Source: an uncultured Oscillospiraceae bacterium | GTDB lineage: Bacteria > Bacillota > Clostridia > Oscillospirales > Oscillospiraceae | Direction: 5' to 3' | DNA: 42,352 bases | NCBI GenBank assembly: GCA_946546815.1 | Contig: CAMNOL010000007.1 | Span: forward strand, 1-42,352 | Shown here: in pieces, positions 30,712-39,028 of the stretch | How the letters are laid out: each line of letters opens with the position of its first letter | Position numbering within the stretch: the first letter of the stretch is position 1 | Notes under the pieces: model-generated | What the model was told of the DNA's origin: nothing | Databases searched by the model: none | Seen by the model: the letters and a program-made list of their open reading frames with translations, nothing else | Translations under genes and position numbers: made by a program

Positions 30712-32484
30712 TTATCGGACCCGGAGCTGCTCCGCCAGCTTTTTGTCCGGATCCACATAGGCGGTCTGGTAGGTGGTGTAGATCACCATGCCGGGCCGGG
30801 CGCCGCCGGGTTTTTTCACATATTTCACGCTGGTGTAGTCCACCGGCACATGGCCTCCCTCGCTGGCCTGGGAATAGGTGGCCGCCAGGATCGCCGCCTC
30901 GGTGACGGACTGCAGATCCGGCTGCTGACCCTCACACCAGAGGATGACGTGGGCGCCGTGGATCTTCTGGGTGTGGAACCACAGGTCCCGCCGATCCGCC
31001 AGCTTGCAGGTGAGCTGGTCGTTCTGGGTGTTGTTGCGTCCCACGGAAATCCGCATTCCTGAGGAGCTTCGGAACTCCATGGGGCCGCCCCGCACCCGCT
31101 TGGGGGCTTTTTTGCCGTTGCCCACCTTTTTCCGGCGCACATAGCCGGTGTCCTCCAGCTCCTGGCGGATCTCGGCCAAATCCTTTTCTCCCTCCGCCCG
31201 GTTCACCGCCTCCAGCACGCTCTCCAGATAATCCAGCTCTTTGCGCCCCTTTTCCAGCTGTTCGGTGAGGATTCTGTCAGCAGTTTTCGCTTTGGTGTAC
31301 TTTTTGTAGTACTTCGCCGCGTTCTGCTGGGGCGTCAGCAGCGGGTCCAGGGGAATGGTGATGGGTTTGTACTCCGGGTCGTAGTAGTTCTCGCAGGTCA
31401 GCGCCTTCTCCCCCTTGCCCATCTGGTACAGGTTGGAGGTGATGAGGTCGCCGTACACCCGGTACTGCTCCCGGTTGGCAGCGGCGGCCAGCTCCTTTTC
31501 CTGCTGGGCAATTTTTCGCGCGGTTCGGTTGCGGGCATTGGTCAGGGTTTTCAGCAGCTGCTGCCCCTTGGCGCGCACCCGCTCCGCCTGCTCCCGGGCG
31601 GAGTAGAACTCGTCCAGCAGCAGAGAAAAGCTGGGGTAGGTGCGGCACTCCATGGACAGGCCGTACTGATAAAGGTACAGGCAGGAAAAATCTTTGGGCT
31701 TTCCCTGCTGGTACAGCGCGCAGGGAATCAGCTTTCCCGCCCGGACATTTTCCAGAAATCCCCAGAAACTCTGCAAAAATGTGTCATTTGCGCAGGGATT
31801 CAATTCGGAAATCCGGGTATCCACACCGTCTGTGGCCTGACACACCAGCTCCCGGCACAGCAGCGGGGACAGTCCGGAAAAGTGATCCATCAGCCAGTCC
31901 GTCAGCTTCCGCTCCTGAGGGGCCTCGTAGAACAGCCCGGCGATGCGGTCAAAGCTCAGCTCCAGCGGATTGAGCTTGTCCTCCCGCACCGGCGGCAGCC
32001 GATAGAGCATGCCCGGCAGCACCGGGCGCAGCTCGCTCATCTCCGTGTCCACCCGGTGGATGCAGTCCACAATGTGGCCGTCCTGGGTGGTGAGAATCAG
32101 GTTGGAGCGGCGGCCCATGGCCTCCAGAATCAGGTGCATGGTCACCCGGTCCCCCAGCTCGTTCAGCGTCTCCAGCTCCAGATCCACCAGCCGCTCCATT
32201 GGGGGCTGGGTGATGGACAGGATCCGGCTGCCCGACAGATACTTGCGCAGCAGCATACAGAACATGGGCGGCGTCGCCGGATTCTCCCGGCGGCTCTCCG
32301 TCAGCTGGATGCGGGGATGGGCAGGGTTGGCAGTGACCAGCAGCTTGCAGTTTCCCTTCTGGGTCCGCAGCAGAAACATCAGCTCATCCTTTGCGGGCTG
32401 AAAAATCTTGTCGATTTTGGCATTTTCCACCACCGGGCGCAGCTCTGCGACGACACCGGTGAGGGTGGCGGCGTCAAGTGGCAT
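30712..32484 (-). CDS. rqcH: Rqc2/RqcH-type ribosome quality-control protein (NFACT)
   Basis: This 590-residue protein has an NFACT-N domain (1 to about 280), a helical/coiled-coil middle (about 285-445, rich in Glu/Lys/Arg/Gln) and NFACT-R (about 460-585) with the hallmark DLWFHTQKIHGAHVILW. In Bacillus it binds stalled 50S subunits and, with Ala-tRNA, adds C-terminal alanine tails. Residues 97-98 are E-R where the Bacillus protein has the functional D97-R98 pair. It was formerly annotated as fibronectin-binding protein. The start at 32484 (AGGAGGG, 8 bases upstream) overlaps mrnC by 11 bases. Confidence 0.92.
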   Translation of the reverse strand: MPLDAATLTGVVAELRPVVENAKIDKIFQPAKDELMFLLRTQKGNCKLLVTANPAHPRIQLTESRRENPATPPMFCMLLRKYLSGSRILSITQPPMERLVDLELETLNELGDRVTMHLILEAMGRRSNLILTTQDGHIVDCIHRVDTEMSELRPVLPGMLYRLPPVREDKLNPLELSFDRIAGLFYEAPQERKLTDWLMDHFSGLSPLLCRELVCQATDGVDTRISELNPCANDTFLQSFWGFLENVRAGKLIPCALYQQGKPKDFSCLYLYQYGLSMECRTYPSFSLLLDEFYSAREQAERVRAKGQQLLKTLTNARNRTARKIAQQEKELAAAANREQYRVYGDLITSNLYQMGKGEKALTCENYYDPEYKPITIPLDPLLTPQQNAAKYYKKYTKAKTADRILTEQLEKGRKELDYLESVLEAVNRAEGEKDLAEIRQELEDTGYVRRKKVGNGKKAPKRVRGGPMEFRSSSGMRISVGRNNTQNDQLTCKLADRRDLWFHTQKIHGAHVILWCEGQQPDLQSVTEAAILAATYSQASEGGHVPVDYTSVKYVKKPGGARPGMVIYTTYQTAYVDPDKKLAEQLRVR

Positions 32485-32917
32485 CGTCCGTTCCCTCCTG
32501 TTGCTGATTGTCCTCTGTTTCGCCCATAATGACGGCGAACAGCTGGTTGATGCGGTCTTTTTCCCCCTGGAGATACAGCCAGCCGAACAGCGCCTCCAGG
32601 GCGGTGGCGTGGGCGTACTCTCCCCGGGTGGCGTTTTTGGGAATCTGGTGCACATTGGCGTTGCGGCCCCGGCGGAACACTGCCGCCTCCCGCTCCGTCA
32701 GAAAGGGTACCAGCCGCTTCATCGCCGCCGCCTGGGCAGGGGCCTTCACCATGTTCACCGTGGCCCGGTGGAGGTTGCCGATGGTCTCCAGCTCATGGCT
32801 GCACAGCCAGCCCCGGCACAGCACCTCGTACACCCCGTCCCCCATATGGGCCAGCGCCAGAATGTTCATATTGTTCAGCTGGGTGCTGCTGATGTTCAGT
32901 GTAAAATAGTCCTTCAT
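32474..32917 (-). CDS. mrnC: Mini-ribonuclease 3
   Basis: This 147-residue protein is the RNase III catalytic domain without a dsRNA-binding domain; in Bacillus it matures the 3' and 5' ends of 23S rRNA. The signature ALAHMGDGVYEVL (21-33) supplies metal-binding Asp27 and Glu31, and ATALEALFGWLYLQG (about 105-119) the second acidic cluster. ANVHQIPKNATRGEY is typical of the subfamily. The C-terminal tail is acidic. Its end overlaps rqcH. Confidence 0.93.
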   Translation of the reverse strand: MKDYFTLNISSTQLNNMNILALAHMGDGVYEVLCRGWLCSHELETIGNLHRATVNMVKAPAQAAAMKRLVPFLTEREAAVFRRGRNANVHQIPKNATRGEYAHATALEALFGWLYLQGEKDRINQLFAVIMGETEDNQQQEGTDDAT

Positions 32918-32937
32918 ACCGATTCCTCAGTTCCAAG

Positions 32938-33837
32938 TCAGGCGGCTTTCCCCGCCGGCTCCGTCTTGTGTCCCCCCTCTGCGCCGGGGCGGTTGTTGTA
33001 CAGGAAAATCCCGATCGCCGCGCCGATGATGAGCACATACCCCAGAAAGCTCCAGCGGTCGGGCAGGTCCCCGAACACGGCGTAGCCGATGAGGGCGGAG
33101 AAGATGATCTGGGAGTAGTCAAACACCGACACCTCCCGGGCGGGGGCGTGGGTGTAGGCTGCGGTGATGGAAAACTGTCCCCCGGTGGCGGCGAGGCCCG
33201 CCGCCAGCAGCGTCAGCGTCTGCTTCAGCGTCATGGGCACGAAGTGGGTCACCACCCACGGCAGCACAAACAGACAGGAAAAGGCGGAGAAAAACAGCAC
33301 GATCACCGTGCCCTTCTCCCCCTTCAGCCCCAGCACCCGCACAAACGTATAGGCAAGACCTGCGCTGACGCCGCCCAGCAGCCCGATGAGGGAGGGGCCA
33401 AGCTGCAGATTGGCAAAGGTGGGCTTGATGATGAACAGACTGCCCCCAAAGGCCACCAGTACCACCCCCACCTGCACCGGCGTCAGCTTTTCCTTCAAAA
33501 TCAGGAAGGAAAAAATCAGCACGAAAAAGGGGGACATCTTATTGAGCATGGAGGCGTTGGACAGCAGCAGGTGGTCCACCGCGTAAAAATTGCACAGAAT
33601 CCCAACGGTGCCCCAGAAGGAGCGCTGCAGGAAAAAGGGGATGTTCTCCCGCTTCAAATGGAGCCCCTCCCCGCTGCGCCACAGCATCACCGCTGCAACC
33701 ACCAGCGCCACGAGGTTCCGGAAAAAGCTCTTCTCCACGCTGGGCAGGTCCCCGGACAGGCGCACAAAGGCATTCATCCAGCTGAAACAGAACCCGGAGC
33801 AGATGATAAACAGCACTGCTTTTGTTTTTTCTTTCAT
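32938..33837 (-). CDS. EamA/DMT-family transporter
   Basis: This 299-residue inner-membrane protein has ten predicted helices in two EamA repeats (about 8-140 and 150-282). Conserved features include the SFFRNLVAL segment after helix 1, ASMLNKMSPFFVLIFSFLIL at the end of repeat 1, and AREVSVFDYSQIIFSALIGY in repeat 2. Substrate is unknown; relatives move amino acids, nucleotides or drugs. It is first of the minus-strand run with mrnC, rqcH and hydE, 20 bases before mrnC. Confidence 0.9.
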   Translation of the reverse strand: MKEKTKAVLFIICSGFCFSWMNAFVRLSGDLPSVEKSFFRNLVALVVAAVMLWRSGEGLHLKRENIPFFLQRSFWGTVGILCNFYAVDHLLLSNASMLNKMSPFFVLIFSFLILKEKLTPVQVGVVLVAFGGSLFIIKPTFANLQLGPSLIGLLGGVSAGLAYTFVRVLGLKGEKGTVIVLFFSAFSCLFVLPWVVTHFVPMTLKQTLTLLAAGLAATGGQFSITAAYTHAPAREVSVFDYSQIIFSALIGYAVFGDLPDRWSFLGYVLIIGAAIGIFLYNNRPGAEGGHKTEPAGKAA

Positions 33838-33905
33838 TCTCTTTTCTTCTTTCCTCAGTCATTCGGCGGCGCAGAGAGTTCCTCCGCCCCCGCCGATACA
33901 GGCTA

Positions 33906-33933
33906 AGTATAGCACAGTCGGGTGGAAAAGCAA
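33906..33933 (-). promoter_or_regulatory. Probable promoter for eamA-mrnC-rqcH-hydE
   Basis: On the minus strand, TTGCTT (33928-33933) and TATACT (33906-33911) are 16 bases apart. Confidence 0.6.
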
Positions 33934-33944
33934 AGACTCCCCTT

Positions 33945-33976
33945 TGCAGGAGAACCGGACTTTTCCTGCATTTTTT
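33945..33976 (+). terminator. Orphan plus-strand intrinsic terminator
   Basis: TGCAGGA (33945-33951)/TCCTGCA (33964-33970) is followed by TTTTTT. No plus-strand gene lies upstream; eamA is on the other strand. It may insulate the next promoter from antisense transcription or end an unseen short RNA. Confidence 0.7.
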
Positions 33977-34009
33977 ACCGAAGCCTGTCGATTCATTTCG
34001 TTAAAGCGG

Positions 34010-34039
34010 TTGCAAGAGCGTCGGAGTTTATGCTATAAT
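34010..34039 (+). promoter_or_regulatory. Promoter for the aconitase-family gene
   Basis: TTGCAA (34010-34015) and an extended TGCTATAAT (-10 at 34034-34039) have 18-base spacing. Confidence 0.75.
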
Positions 34040-34078
34040 AAGGAGCGAAGTACATTTTTTCACTGGAGGTACTCTGTT

Positions 34079-36331
34079 ATGCTGCAAATACTCCATTCCG
34101 GCGCATATTACTCCGGCGGGCGGTTTATTCCCCTGTCCGAGGGGGCTGCCGCCGGTCTTCCCGCTGCTGAGCAGGCCAAAAAGGGCACCATGTCCTACAA
34201 CATTCTGGCCAGCCACAACACCAGCGGGGATATGACAAACCTGAAAATCCGCTTTGACGCCATGGCTTCCCATGACATCACCTATGTGGGCATTATTCAA
34301 ACCGCCCGAGCCTCCGGCCTGAAGGAATTCCCCCTTCCCTATGTGCTGACCAACTGCCACAACTCCCTGTGTGCTGTGGGCGGCACCATCAACGAGGACG
34401 ACCATGTGTTCGGCCTGTCCGCCGCAAAAAAGTACGGCGGCGAATTTGTCCCCGCCCACCAGTCCGTCATCCACTCCTATATGCGGGAACGCTACGCCGG
34501 AGGGGGCAAGATGCTGCTGGGCTCCGACTCCCACACCCGTTACGGCGCCTTCGGCACCATGGCCATGGGCGAGGGCGGACCGGAGCTGGTGAAGCAGCTG
34601 CTGAACAAGACCTATGATATCGCCTATCCCCGTGTGGTGGCCATTTACCTCACCGGCGCCCCCCGTCCCGGCGTGGGTCCCCAGGACGTAGCGCTGGCCC
34701 TCATCGGCGCCACCTTCACCAAGGGCATCGTGAAAAACTCCGTCATGGAGTTCTTCGGCCCCGGCGTGGCCTCTCTGGCCATGGATTACCGCTGCGGCAT
34801 CGACGTCATGACCACGGAGACCTCCTGCCTGACCTCCGTTTGGAGCACTGACGACACGGTGAAGCAGTACATGACTGCGCTGGGCAGAGGGGACGAGTTC
34901 AAGGCGCTGGCCCCCGCCGACGGCGCCTACTACGACGACGTTATTACCGTGGACCTGAGCAAGGTAGAGCCCATGATCGCCCTGCCCTTCCACCCCTCCA
35001 ACGCCTACACCATCGCGGACTTCAAGGCCAACATGATGGACATTCTCCACGAAACCGATGAGGCCACCATCCGCCAGTTCAAGCTGAAAACCCCGCCGGA
35101 ATCCCTGACCAAGAAGGTCCGGGACGGCAGGTTCTATGTGGATCAGGCGGTGATTGCAGGCTGCTCCGGCGGCACTTACCAGAACCTGATGCGGGTGGCG
35201 GAAATGCTCCGGGGCAAGGGACTGGGGGATCAGGCCCTGTGGCTGAGCTGCTACCCCGGCTCCATGCCCGCCTTCCTGGCCCTGTCCCGGAACGGCGCCA
35301 TCTCCGACCTGCTGGCTGCCGGCGCCTCCGTCCGCTCCTGCTTCTGCGGCCCCTGCTTCGGCGCGGGAGACGTACCAGCCAACGGCGCCTTCTCCATTCG
35401 CCACTCCACCCGGAACTTCCCCAACCGGGAGGGCTCCAAGCCCGCAGATGGTCAGCTGAGCTATGTGGCGCTGATGGACGCCCGTTCCATCACCGCCACC
35501 GTGCTGAACGGCGGCGCGCTGACCGCCGCCACCGAGCTGCCCGACGTGCCCGCAGACCCCGCTTATGAGCCCTACGATTACGACGACACCGCCTACAGGA
35601 ACCGGGTGTACTTCGGCGTGGGCCATCCCAAGCCGGAAACCGAGCTGGTCTTTGGCCCCAACATCGCGGACTGGCCCGAGCAGATCGCCATGCCCGAGGA
35701 CCTGCTGCTCACCGCTGCCTCCGCCATTTATGACCCGGTGACCACCACCGACGAGCTGATCCCCTCCGGCGAAACCTCTTCCTACCGTTCTAACCCGCTG
35801 AAGCTGTCTGAGTTCGCTCTGAGCCGCAAGGACCCGGCCTATGTGGGCCGTGCCAAGGCCATTCAGGCGGTTGAGAAAAAGCGCCGCAGCGGCATTGTGG
35901 ATGACGAGGTCACCGCCGCTCTGGCCGGACACGACCCGGCAAAGACGGGTCTGGGCTCCTTCGTTATGGCGCTGAAGCCCGGCGACGGCTCCGCCCGGGA
36001 GCAGGCCGCCTCCTGCCAGCGGGTGCTGGGCGGCGTGGCCAACATCGCCGCGGAGTACGCCACCAAACGCTATCGCTCCAACGTGGTGAACTGGGGGATG
36101 CTGCCCTTCATCGCCGAGGACGTGGCGGACTGGAACATCCAGCCCGGGGACCAGGTGTACCTCCCCGGCATCAAGGCACTGCTGGAGGGCGACGGCGAAG
36201 CCCTCACCGCCACCCTGATTCAGCCCGACGGAGAAAAGCAGGTGACGCTGACGCTGCCCGCCATGACCCGGGAAGAGCGGGACATTGTGCTGGCTGGCTG
36301 CCTGATCAACTTCTACGCCGCCGAACAGTAA
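34079..36331 (+). CDS. Aconitase-superfamily hydratase (YbhJ-like)
   Basis: This 750-residue cytoplasmic protein keeps the iron-sulfur cluster cysteines: one in AGCSGGTYQNL (about 358) and two in RSCFCGPCFGAGD (about 424-427). LGSDSHTRYGAFGTMAMGEG (about 142) and the swivelling C-terminal domain are also aconitase-like. The usual S-C-T-N around the first cysteine is G-C-S-G, and the overall length and motifs fit the YbhJ-type hydratases rather than AcnA/AcnB or LeuC. The substrate is therefore unknown. The long upstream extension of the frame is ignored: GGAGG sits 10 bases before this ATG and a promoter lies just above. It is followed by a strong terminator, so it stands alone. Confidence 0.82.
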   Translation: MLQILHSGAYYSGGRFIPLSEGAAAGLPAAEQAKKGTMSYNILASHNTSGDMTNLKIRFDAMASHDITYVGIIQTARASGLKEFPLPYVLTNCHNSLCAVGGTINEDDHVFGLSAAKKYGGEFVPAHQSVIHSYMRERYAGGGKMLLGSDSHTRYGAFGTMAMGEGGPELVKQLLNKTYDIAYPRVVAIYLTGAPRPGVGPQDVALALIGATFTKGIVKNSVMEFFGPGVASLAMDYRCGIDVMTTETSCLTSVWSTDDTVKQYMTALGRGDEFKALAPADGAYYDDVITVDLSKVEPMIALPFHPSNAYTIADFKANMMDILHETDEATIRQFKLKTPPESLTKKVRDGRFYVDQAVIAGCSGGTYQNLMRVAEMLRGKGLGDQALWLSCYPGSMPAFLALSRNGAISDLLAAGASVRSCFCGPCFGAGDVPANGAFSIRHSTRNFPNREGSKPADGQLSYVALMDARSITATVLNGGALTAATELPDVPADPAYEPYDYDDTAYRNRVYFGVGHPKPETELVFGPNIADWPEQIAMPEDLLLTAASAIYDPVTTTDELIPSGETSSYRSNPLKLSEFALSRKDPAYVGRAKAIQAVEKKRRSGIVDDEVTAALAGHDPAKTGLGSFVMALKPGDGSAREQAASCQRVLGGVANIAAEYATKRYRSNVVNWGMLPFIAEDVADWNIQPGDQVYLPGIKALLEGDGEALTATLIQPDGEKQVTLTLPAMTREERDIVLAGCLINFYAAEQ

Positions 36332-36346
36332 TCCACCACCCCCTCC

Positions 36347-36381
36347 GCCCGCCGCTGCCCTGTGCCGCGGCGGGCTTTTTT
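36347..36381 (+). terminator. Intrinsic terminator after the hydratase gene
   Basis: GCCCGCCG / CGGCGGGC with a long loop is followed by TTTTTT. Confidence 0.9.
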
Positions 36382-36392
36382 CGGCATCGTTC

Positions 36393-36421
36393 TTGACAGA
36401 CCGCTCTCAACGGTGGATAAT
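36393..36421 (+). promoter_or_regulatory. Sigma-A promoter upstream of the inverted-repeat element and HAD gene
   Basis: TTGACA (36393-36398) and GATAAT (36416-36421) are 17 bases apart. It would drive transcription through the element at 36443-36656 into the HAD gene. Confidence 0.75.
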
Positions 36422-36442
36422 GAAACAAAAAACAAGGGAAAC

Positions 36443-36656
36443 ACTGATTCAATCAAGCTACGGCGTCTGGACGGTCTATTATTCGCCATATAGCGGTTCA
36501 AGGTGTGCATCTGATCGATCCGGGGCAACCTGCCACTGGCAGCTTGCCTGATTCCGGCTCGACCAATTCCTTGAAATCCGTCAGGATTCCTGCAGAATTT
36601 GGCCACTATCTGGACGAAAAATATCCTCGCCCAGCCATCCGAGAGATTGAATCAGT
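36443..36656. mobile_element. Candidate MITE-like inverted-repeat element
   Basis: A 214-base segment is bounded by a perfect 12-bp inverted repeat, ACTGATTCAATC (36443-36454) and GATTGAATCAGT (36645-36656). It has lower GC than its surroundings and an internal hairpin (GGCAA..TGCC/GGCA..TTGCC near 36523-36547). No transposase is encoded. Partial frames are open on both strands but lack ribosome sites, so they look like remnants or chance. Target-site duplications are not obvious. A non-mobile structured leader for the HAD gene is the alternative. Confidence 0.45.
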
Positions 36657-36680
36657 CCTTCTCATGAATTTGGAGTGCCT

Positions 36681-37514
36681 ATGAACATCAAACTCATCGC
36701 TCTGGACCTGGACGGCACCACACTGAACGCTCAGTCCAGGCTCTCCCCCGGCAACCGGGCCGCCTTGGAGTACGCCATTTCCAAGGGGGTCCATGTGGTC
36801 ATCGCCTCCGGGCGCCCCTTCTCCTCCCTGCCGGAGGACGTGCTGGCGGTGCCGGGCATCGAATACGCCATCACCTCCAACGGCGCGGCGGTGTGGCACA
36901 TCCCCACCCGCACCTGCCTGCACCGCTACACCCTGCCCCCCGACACGGTGGAAACGGTGCTGCGCCTCACCGGAGACGAGTACCACCTGACCTACGAGGG
37001 GATGATCTGCGGCGAGGCCTACGGGGATGCGGAGTACGTCCGCGACCCTGAGCGGTTCTGCGCTGTGCCTGAGGGGCTGGAGTACGTCAAGGCCACCCGG
37101 ACGCTGCTGGAGGACATCCGCTCCTTCCTGCTTGACCACGCCCATGAGCTGGAGAGCATGGATGTGGTGGTTACAGGCAATTCGCTGAAGGAAAAGGTGG
37201 TCCGTCTGATCGCCCCCGCCCTTCCGGAGGTCTATATCACCTCCTCCGCCCCTCAGCTGGTGGAGCTGGCCCACAAGGACGCGGGCAAGCACGCCGGAGT
37301 CCGGTTTATCTCGGAGCATCTGGGCCTGTCCCCGGACTGCGCCGCCGCCTTCGGCGACGCGGACAACGACGCGGATATGCTGGACTATGTGGGAGTGGGC
37401 ATCGCCGTGGCCAACGCCTCCCCCGCCTGCATGGCCGCCGCAGATCGGGTGACTTTGCACCACGACGAAGACGGCGTGGCCCATGCCATCTACCAGCTGC
37501 TGAACCAGGAGTAA
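36681..37514 (+). CDS. Cof-type HAD-IIB phosphatase
   Basis: This 277-residue protein has motif I LIALDLDGTTLN (D9, D11), motif II VIASGRP, a large IIB cap (about 85-190), the motif III Lys near VELAHKDAGKHAGV, and motif IV FGDADNDADML. It is a cytoplasmic phosphatase of sugar phosphates, flavin or cofactor phosphates; the substrate is not assignable. The ATG at 36681 fits GGAG at 36672-36675; the upstream GTG at 36675 lies inside that site. Its leader is mostly the inverted-repeat element. Confidence 0.9.
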   Translation: MNIKLIALDLDGTTLNAQSRLSPGNRAALEYAISKGVHVVIASGRPFSSLPEDVLAVPGIEYAITSNGAAVWHIPTRTCLHRYTLPPDTVETVLRLTGDEYHLTYEGMICGEAYGDAEYVRDPERFCAVPEGLEYVKATRTLLEDIRSFLLDHAHELESMDVVVTGNSLKEKVVRLIAPALPEVYITSSAPQLVELAHKDAGKHAGVRFISEHLGLSPDCAAAFGDADNDADMLDYVGVGIAVANASPACMAAADRVTLHHDEDGVAHAIYQLLNQE

Positions 37515-37546
37515 GGATTCCTTCTCCGGCTGAAATGCGGTGCGCT

Positions 37547-37587
37547 CAGTGATTATCACTGGCGTCCCGGTCAATCACTCCTTTTTT
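37547..37587 (+). terminator. First of two tandem terminators after the HAD gene
   Basis: AGTGATT (37548-37554)/AATCACT (37573-37579) is followed by CCTTTTTT. The left arm also belongs to CAGTGAT-T-ATCACTG (37547-37561), a perfect short palindrome that could be an operator or a competing hairpin. Confidence 0.65.
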
Positions 37588-37593
37588 ATAAAC

Positions 37594-37634
37594 CGGAGCC
37601 GGCAATGCACAGACAGCGCCGGCTCCCCTTTTTT
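37594..37634 (+). terminator. Second tandem terminator, upstream of leuC
   Basis: GAGCCGGC (37596-37603)/GCCGGCTC (37618-37625) is followed by CCC and six T residues. Confidence 0.85.
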
Positions 37635-37662
37635 ACGGCTACCAAGGCAAATCTCCTGCAAT

Positions 37663-37678
37663 TGTAACATAGTTTACA
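37663..37678. promoter_or_regulatory. Palindromic site upstream of leuC
   Basis: TGTAA-CATAGT-TTACA is a symmetric 5-6-5 site located 70-85 bases before leuC. It looks like a repressor or activator site, but no regulator family is assigned. I found no T-box and no convincing promoter in this leader. Confidence 0.35.
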
Positions 37679-37748
37679 TTCTTTGGCCGGGGGAGCTGTC
37701 ATAATAAAAATTACTAACCGTGTCACAACACAAAGGAGGAATTCAGTT

Positions 37749-39008
37749 ATGGGCATGACCATGACCCAGAAGATTTTTGCAGCCCATGCGGGCCTTGCAT
37801 CCGTGTCCGCCGGGCAGCTGGTGGAGGCCAAGCTGGACCTGGTCCACGGCAACGATGTGACCACCCCGGTTGCCATCAAGGTTCTGGAGGACAACGGCAT
37901 CACCCAGGTCTTTGATAAGGACAAAATCGCCATTATTCTGGACCATTACACCCCCTGTAAGGACATCAAAGCGGCGCAGCTGTGCAAAACCGCCCGTGAC
38001 TTTTCCCGGAAGCACAACATCACCCACTTCTACGACGTGGGCGAGGTGGGCGTAGAGCACGCCTTTATCCCGGAGAAGGGACTGGTGGTGCCCGGTGACC
38101 TGACCATCGGCGCGGACTCCCACACCTGCACCTACGGCGCGCTGGGGGCCTTCTCCACCGGTGTCGGCTCCACCGACATGGCCGCCGGCATGGCCACCGG
38201 ACTGAACTGGTTCAAGGTGCCCTCTGCCATCAAAGTGACCATCACCGGCAAATTCAAGCCCTTTGTCTCCGGCAAGGACGTGATGCTCCACCTGATCGGC
38301 CTCATCGGGGTGGACGGCGCTCTGTACAAGTCCCTGGAATTCACCGGCCCCTCCATCAAAGAGCTGACCATGGATGACCGCTTTACCATCGCCAATATGG
38401 CCATTGAAGCCGGCGCCAAGAACGGCATTTTCCCGGTGGATGAGCAGACGCTGGCGTACCTGAAGGGCCGCACAGACCGGAAGCCGGTCATTTACGAGGC
38501 GGACCCCGACGCGGAGTACGAGCGGGAGGTGGTCATCAACCTGGACGAGCTGGACTCCACTGTGGCCATGCCCTACCTGCCCGGCAACGCCAAGAAGGTT
38601 CAGGAAGTCAAGGGCATCAAAATCGACCAGGTGGTCATCGGCTCCTGCACCAACGGCCGCATTTCCGATATGCACGCCGCCGCCCAGATCCTGAAGGGCC
38701 GCAAGGTGGCCCACGGGGTGCGCTGCATCGTGCTGCCCGCCACCCAGGAGATTATTAAGGAAATGATCGAGGACGGCTCCTATATGGACCTGCTGAACGC
38801 CGGCTGCGCCATCTCCACCCCCACCTGCGGCCCCTGCCTGGGGGGCCACATGGGCTGTATGTGCGAGGGCGAGGTCTGCGTCTCCACCACCAACCGGAAC
38901 TTTGTGGGCCGTATGGGCCATGTGGAGTCCAAGGTCATTCTGGCCTCCCCGGCCGTGGCCGCCGCCTCCGCAGTGAAGGGCGAGCTGGCCGACCCCAAAG
39001 ACCTGTAA
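37749..39008 (+). CDS. leuC: 3-isopropylmalate dehydratase large subunit
   Basis: This 419-residue aconitase-fold subunit binds the [4Fe-4S] cluster and, with LeuD, isomerises 2- to 3-isopropylmalate in leucine synthesis. Cluster cysteines lie in [12 protein letters not shown] (about 299) and [14 protein letters not shown] (about 359 and 362). [20 protein letters not shown] (about 120) is also diagnostic. Length and motifs match the shorter homoaconitase-like (type 2) LeuC of archaea and clostridia. AAAGGAGG precedes the start. leuD follows after 20 bases. leuA is not in the window. Confidence 0.95.
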   Translation: MGMTMTQKIFAAHAGLASVSAGQLVEAKLDLVHGNDVTTPVAIKVLEDNGITQVFDKDKIAIILDHYTPCKDIKAAQLCKTARDFSRKHNITHFYDVGEVGVEHAFIPEKGLVVPGDLTIGADSHTCTYGALGAFSTGVGSTDMAAGMATGLNWFKVPSAIKVTITGKFKPFVSGKDVMLHLIGLIGVDGALYKSLEFTGPSIKELTMDDRFTIANMAIEAGAKNGIFPVDEQTLAYLKGRTDRKPVIYEADPDAEYEREVVINLDELDSTVAMPYLPGNAKKVQEVKGIKIDQVVIGSCTNGRISDMHAAAQILKGRKVAHGVRCIVLPATQEIIKEMIEDGSYMDLLNAGCAISTPTCGPCLGGHMGCMCEGEVCVSTTNRNFVGRMGHVESKVILASPAVAAASAVKGELADPKDL

Positions 39009-39028
39009 TTTGACGGGAGGAAAAAACT

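Noticed and set aside
36313-36606. 97-codon minus-strand ORF across the hydratase terminator and the inverted-repeat element
   Set aside because: No good ribosome site or promoter, it reads through a strong terminator, and its composition looks non-coding; better explained by the element itself.
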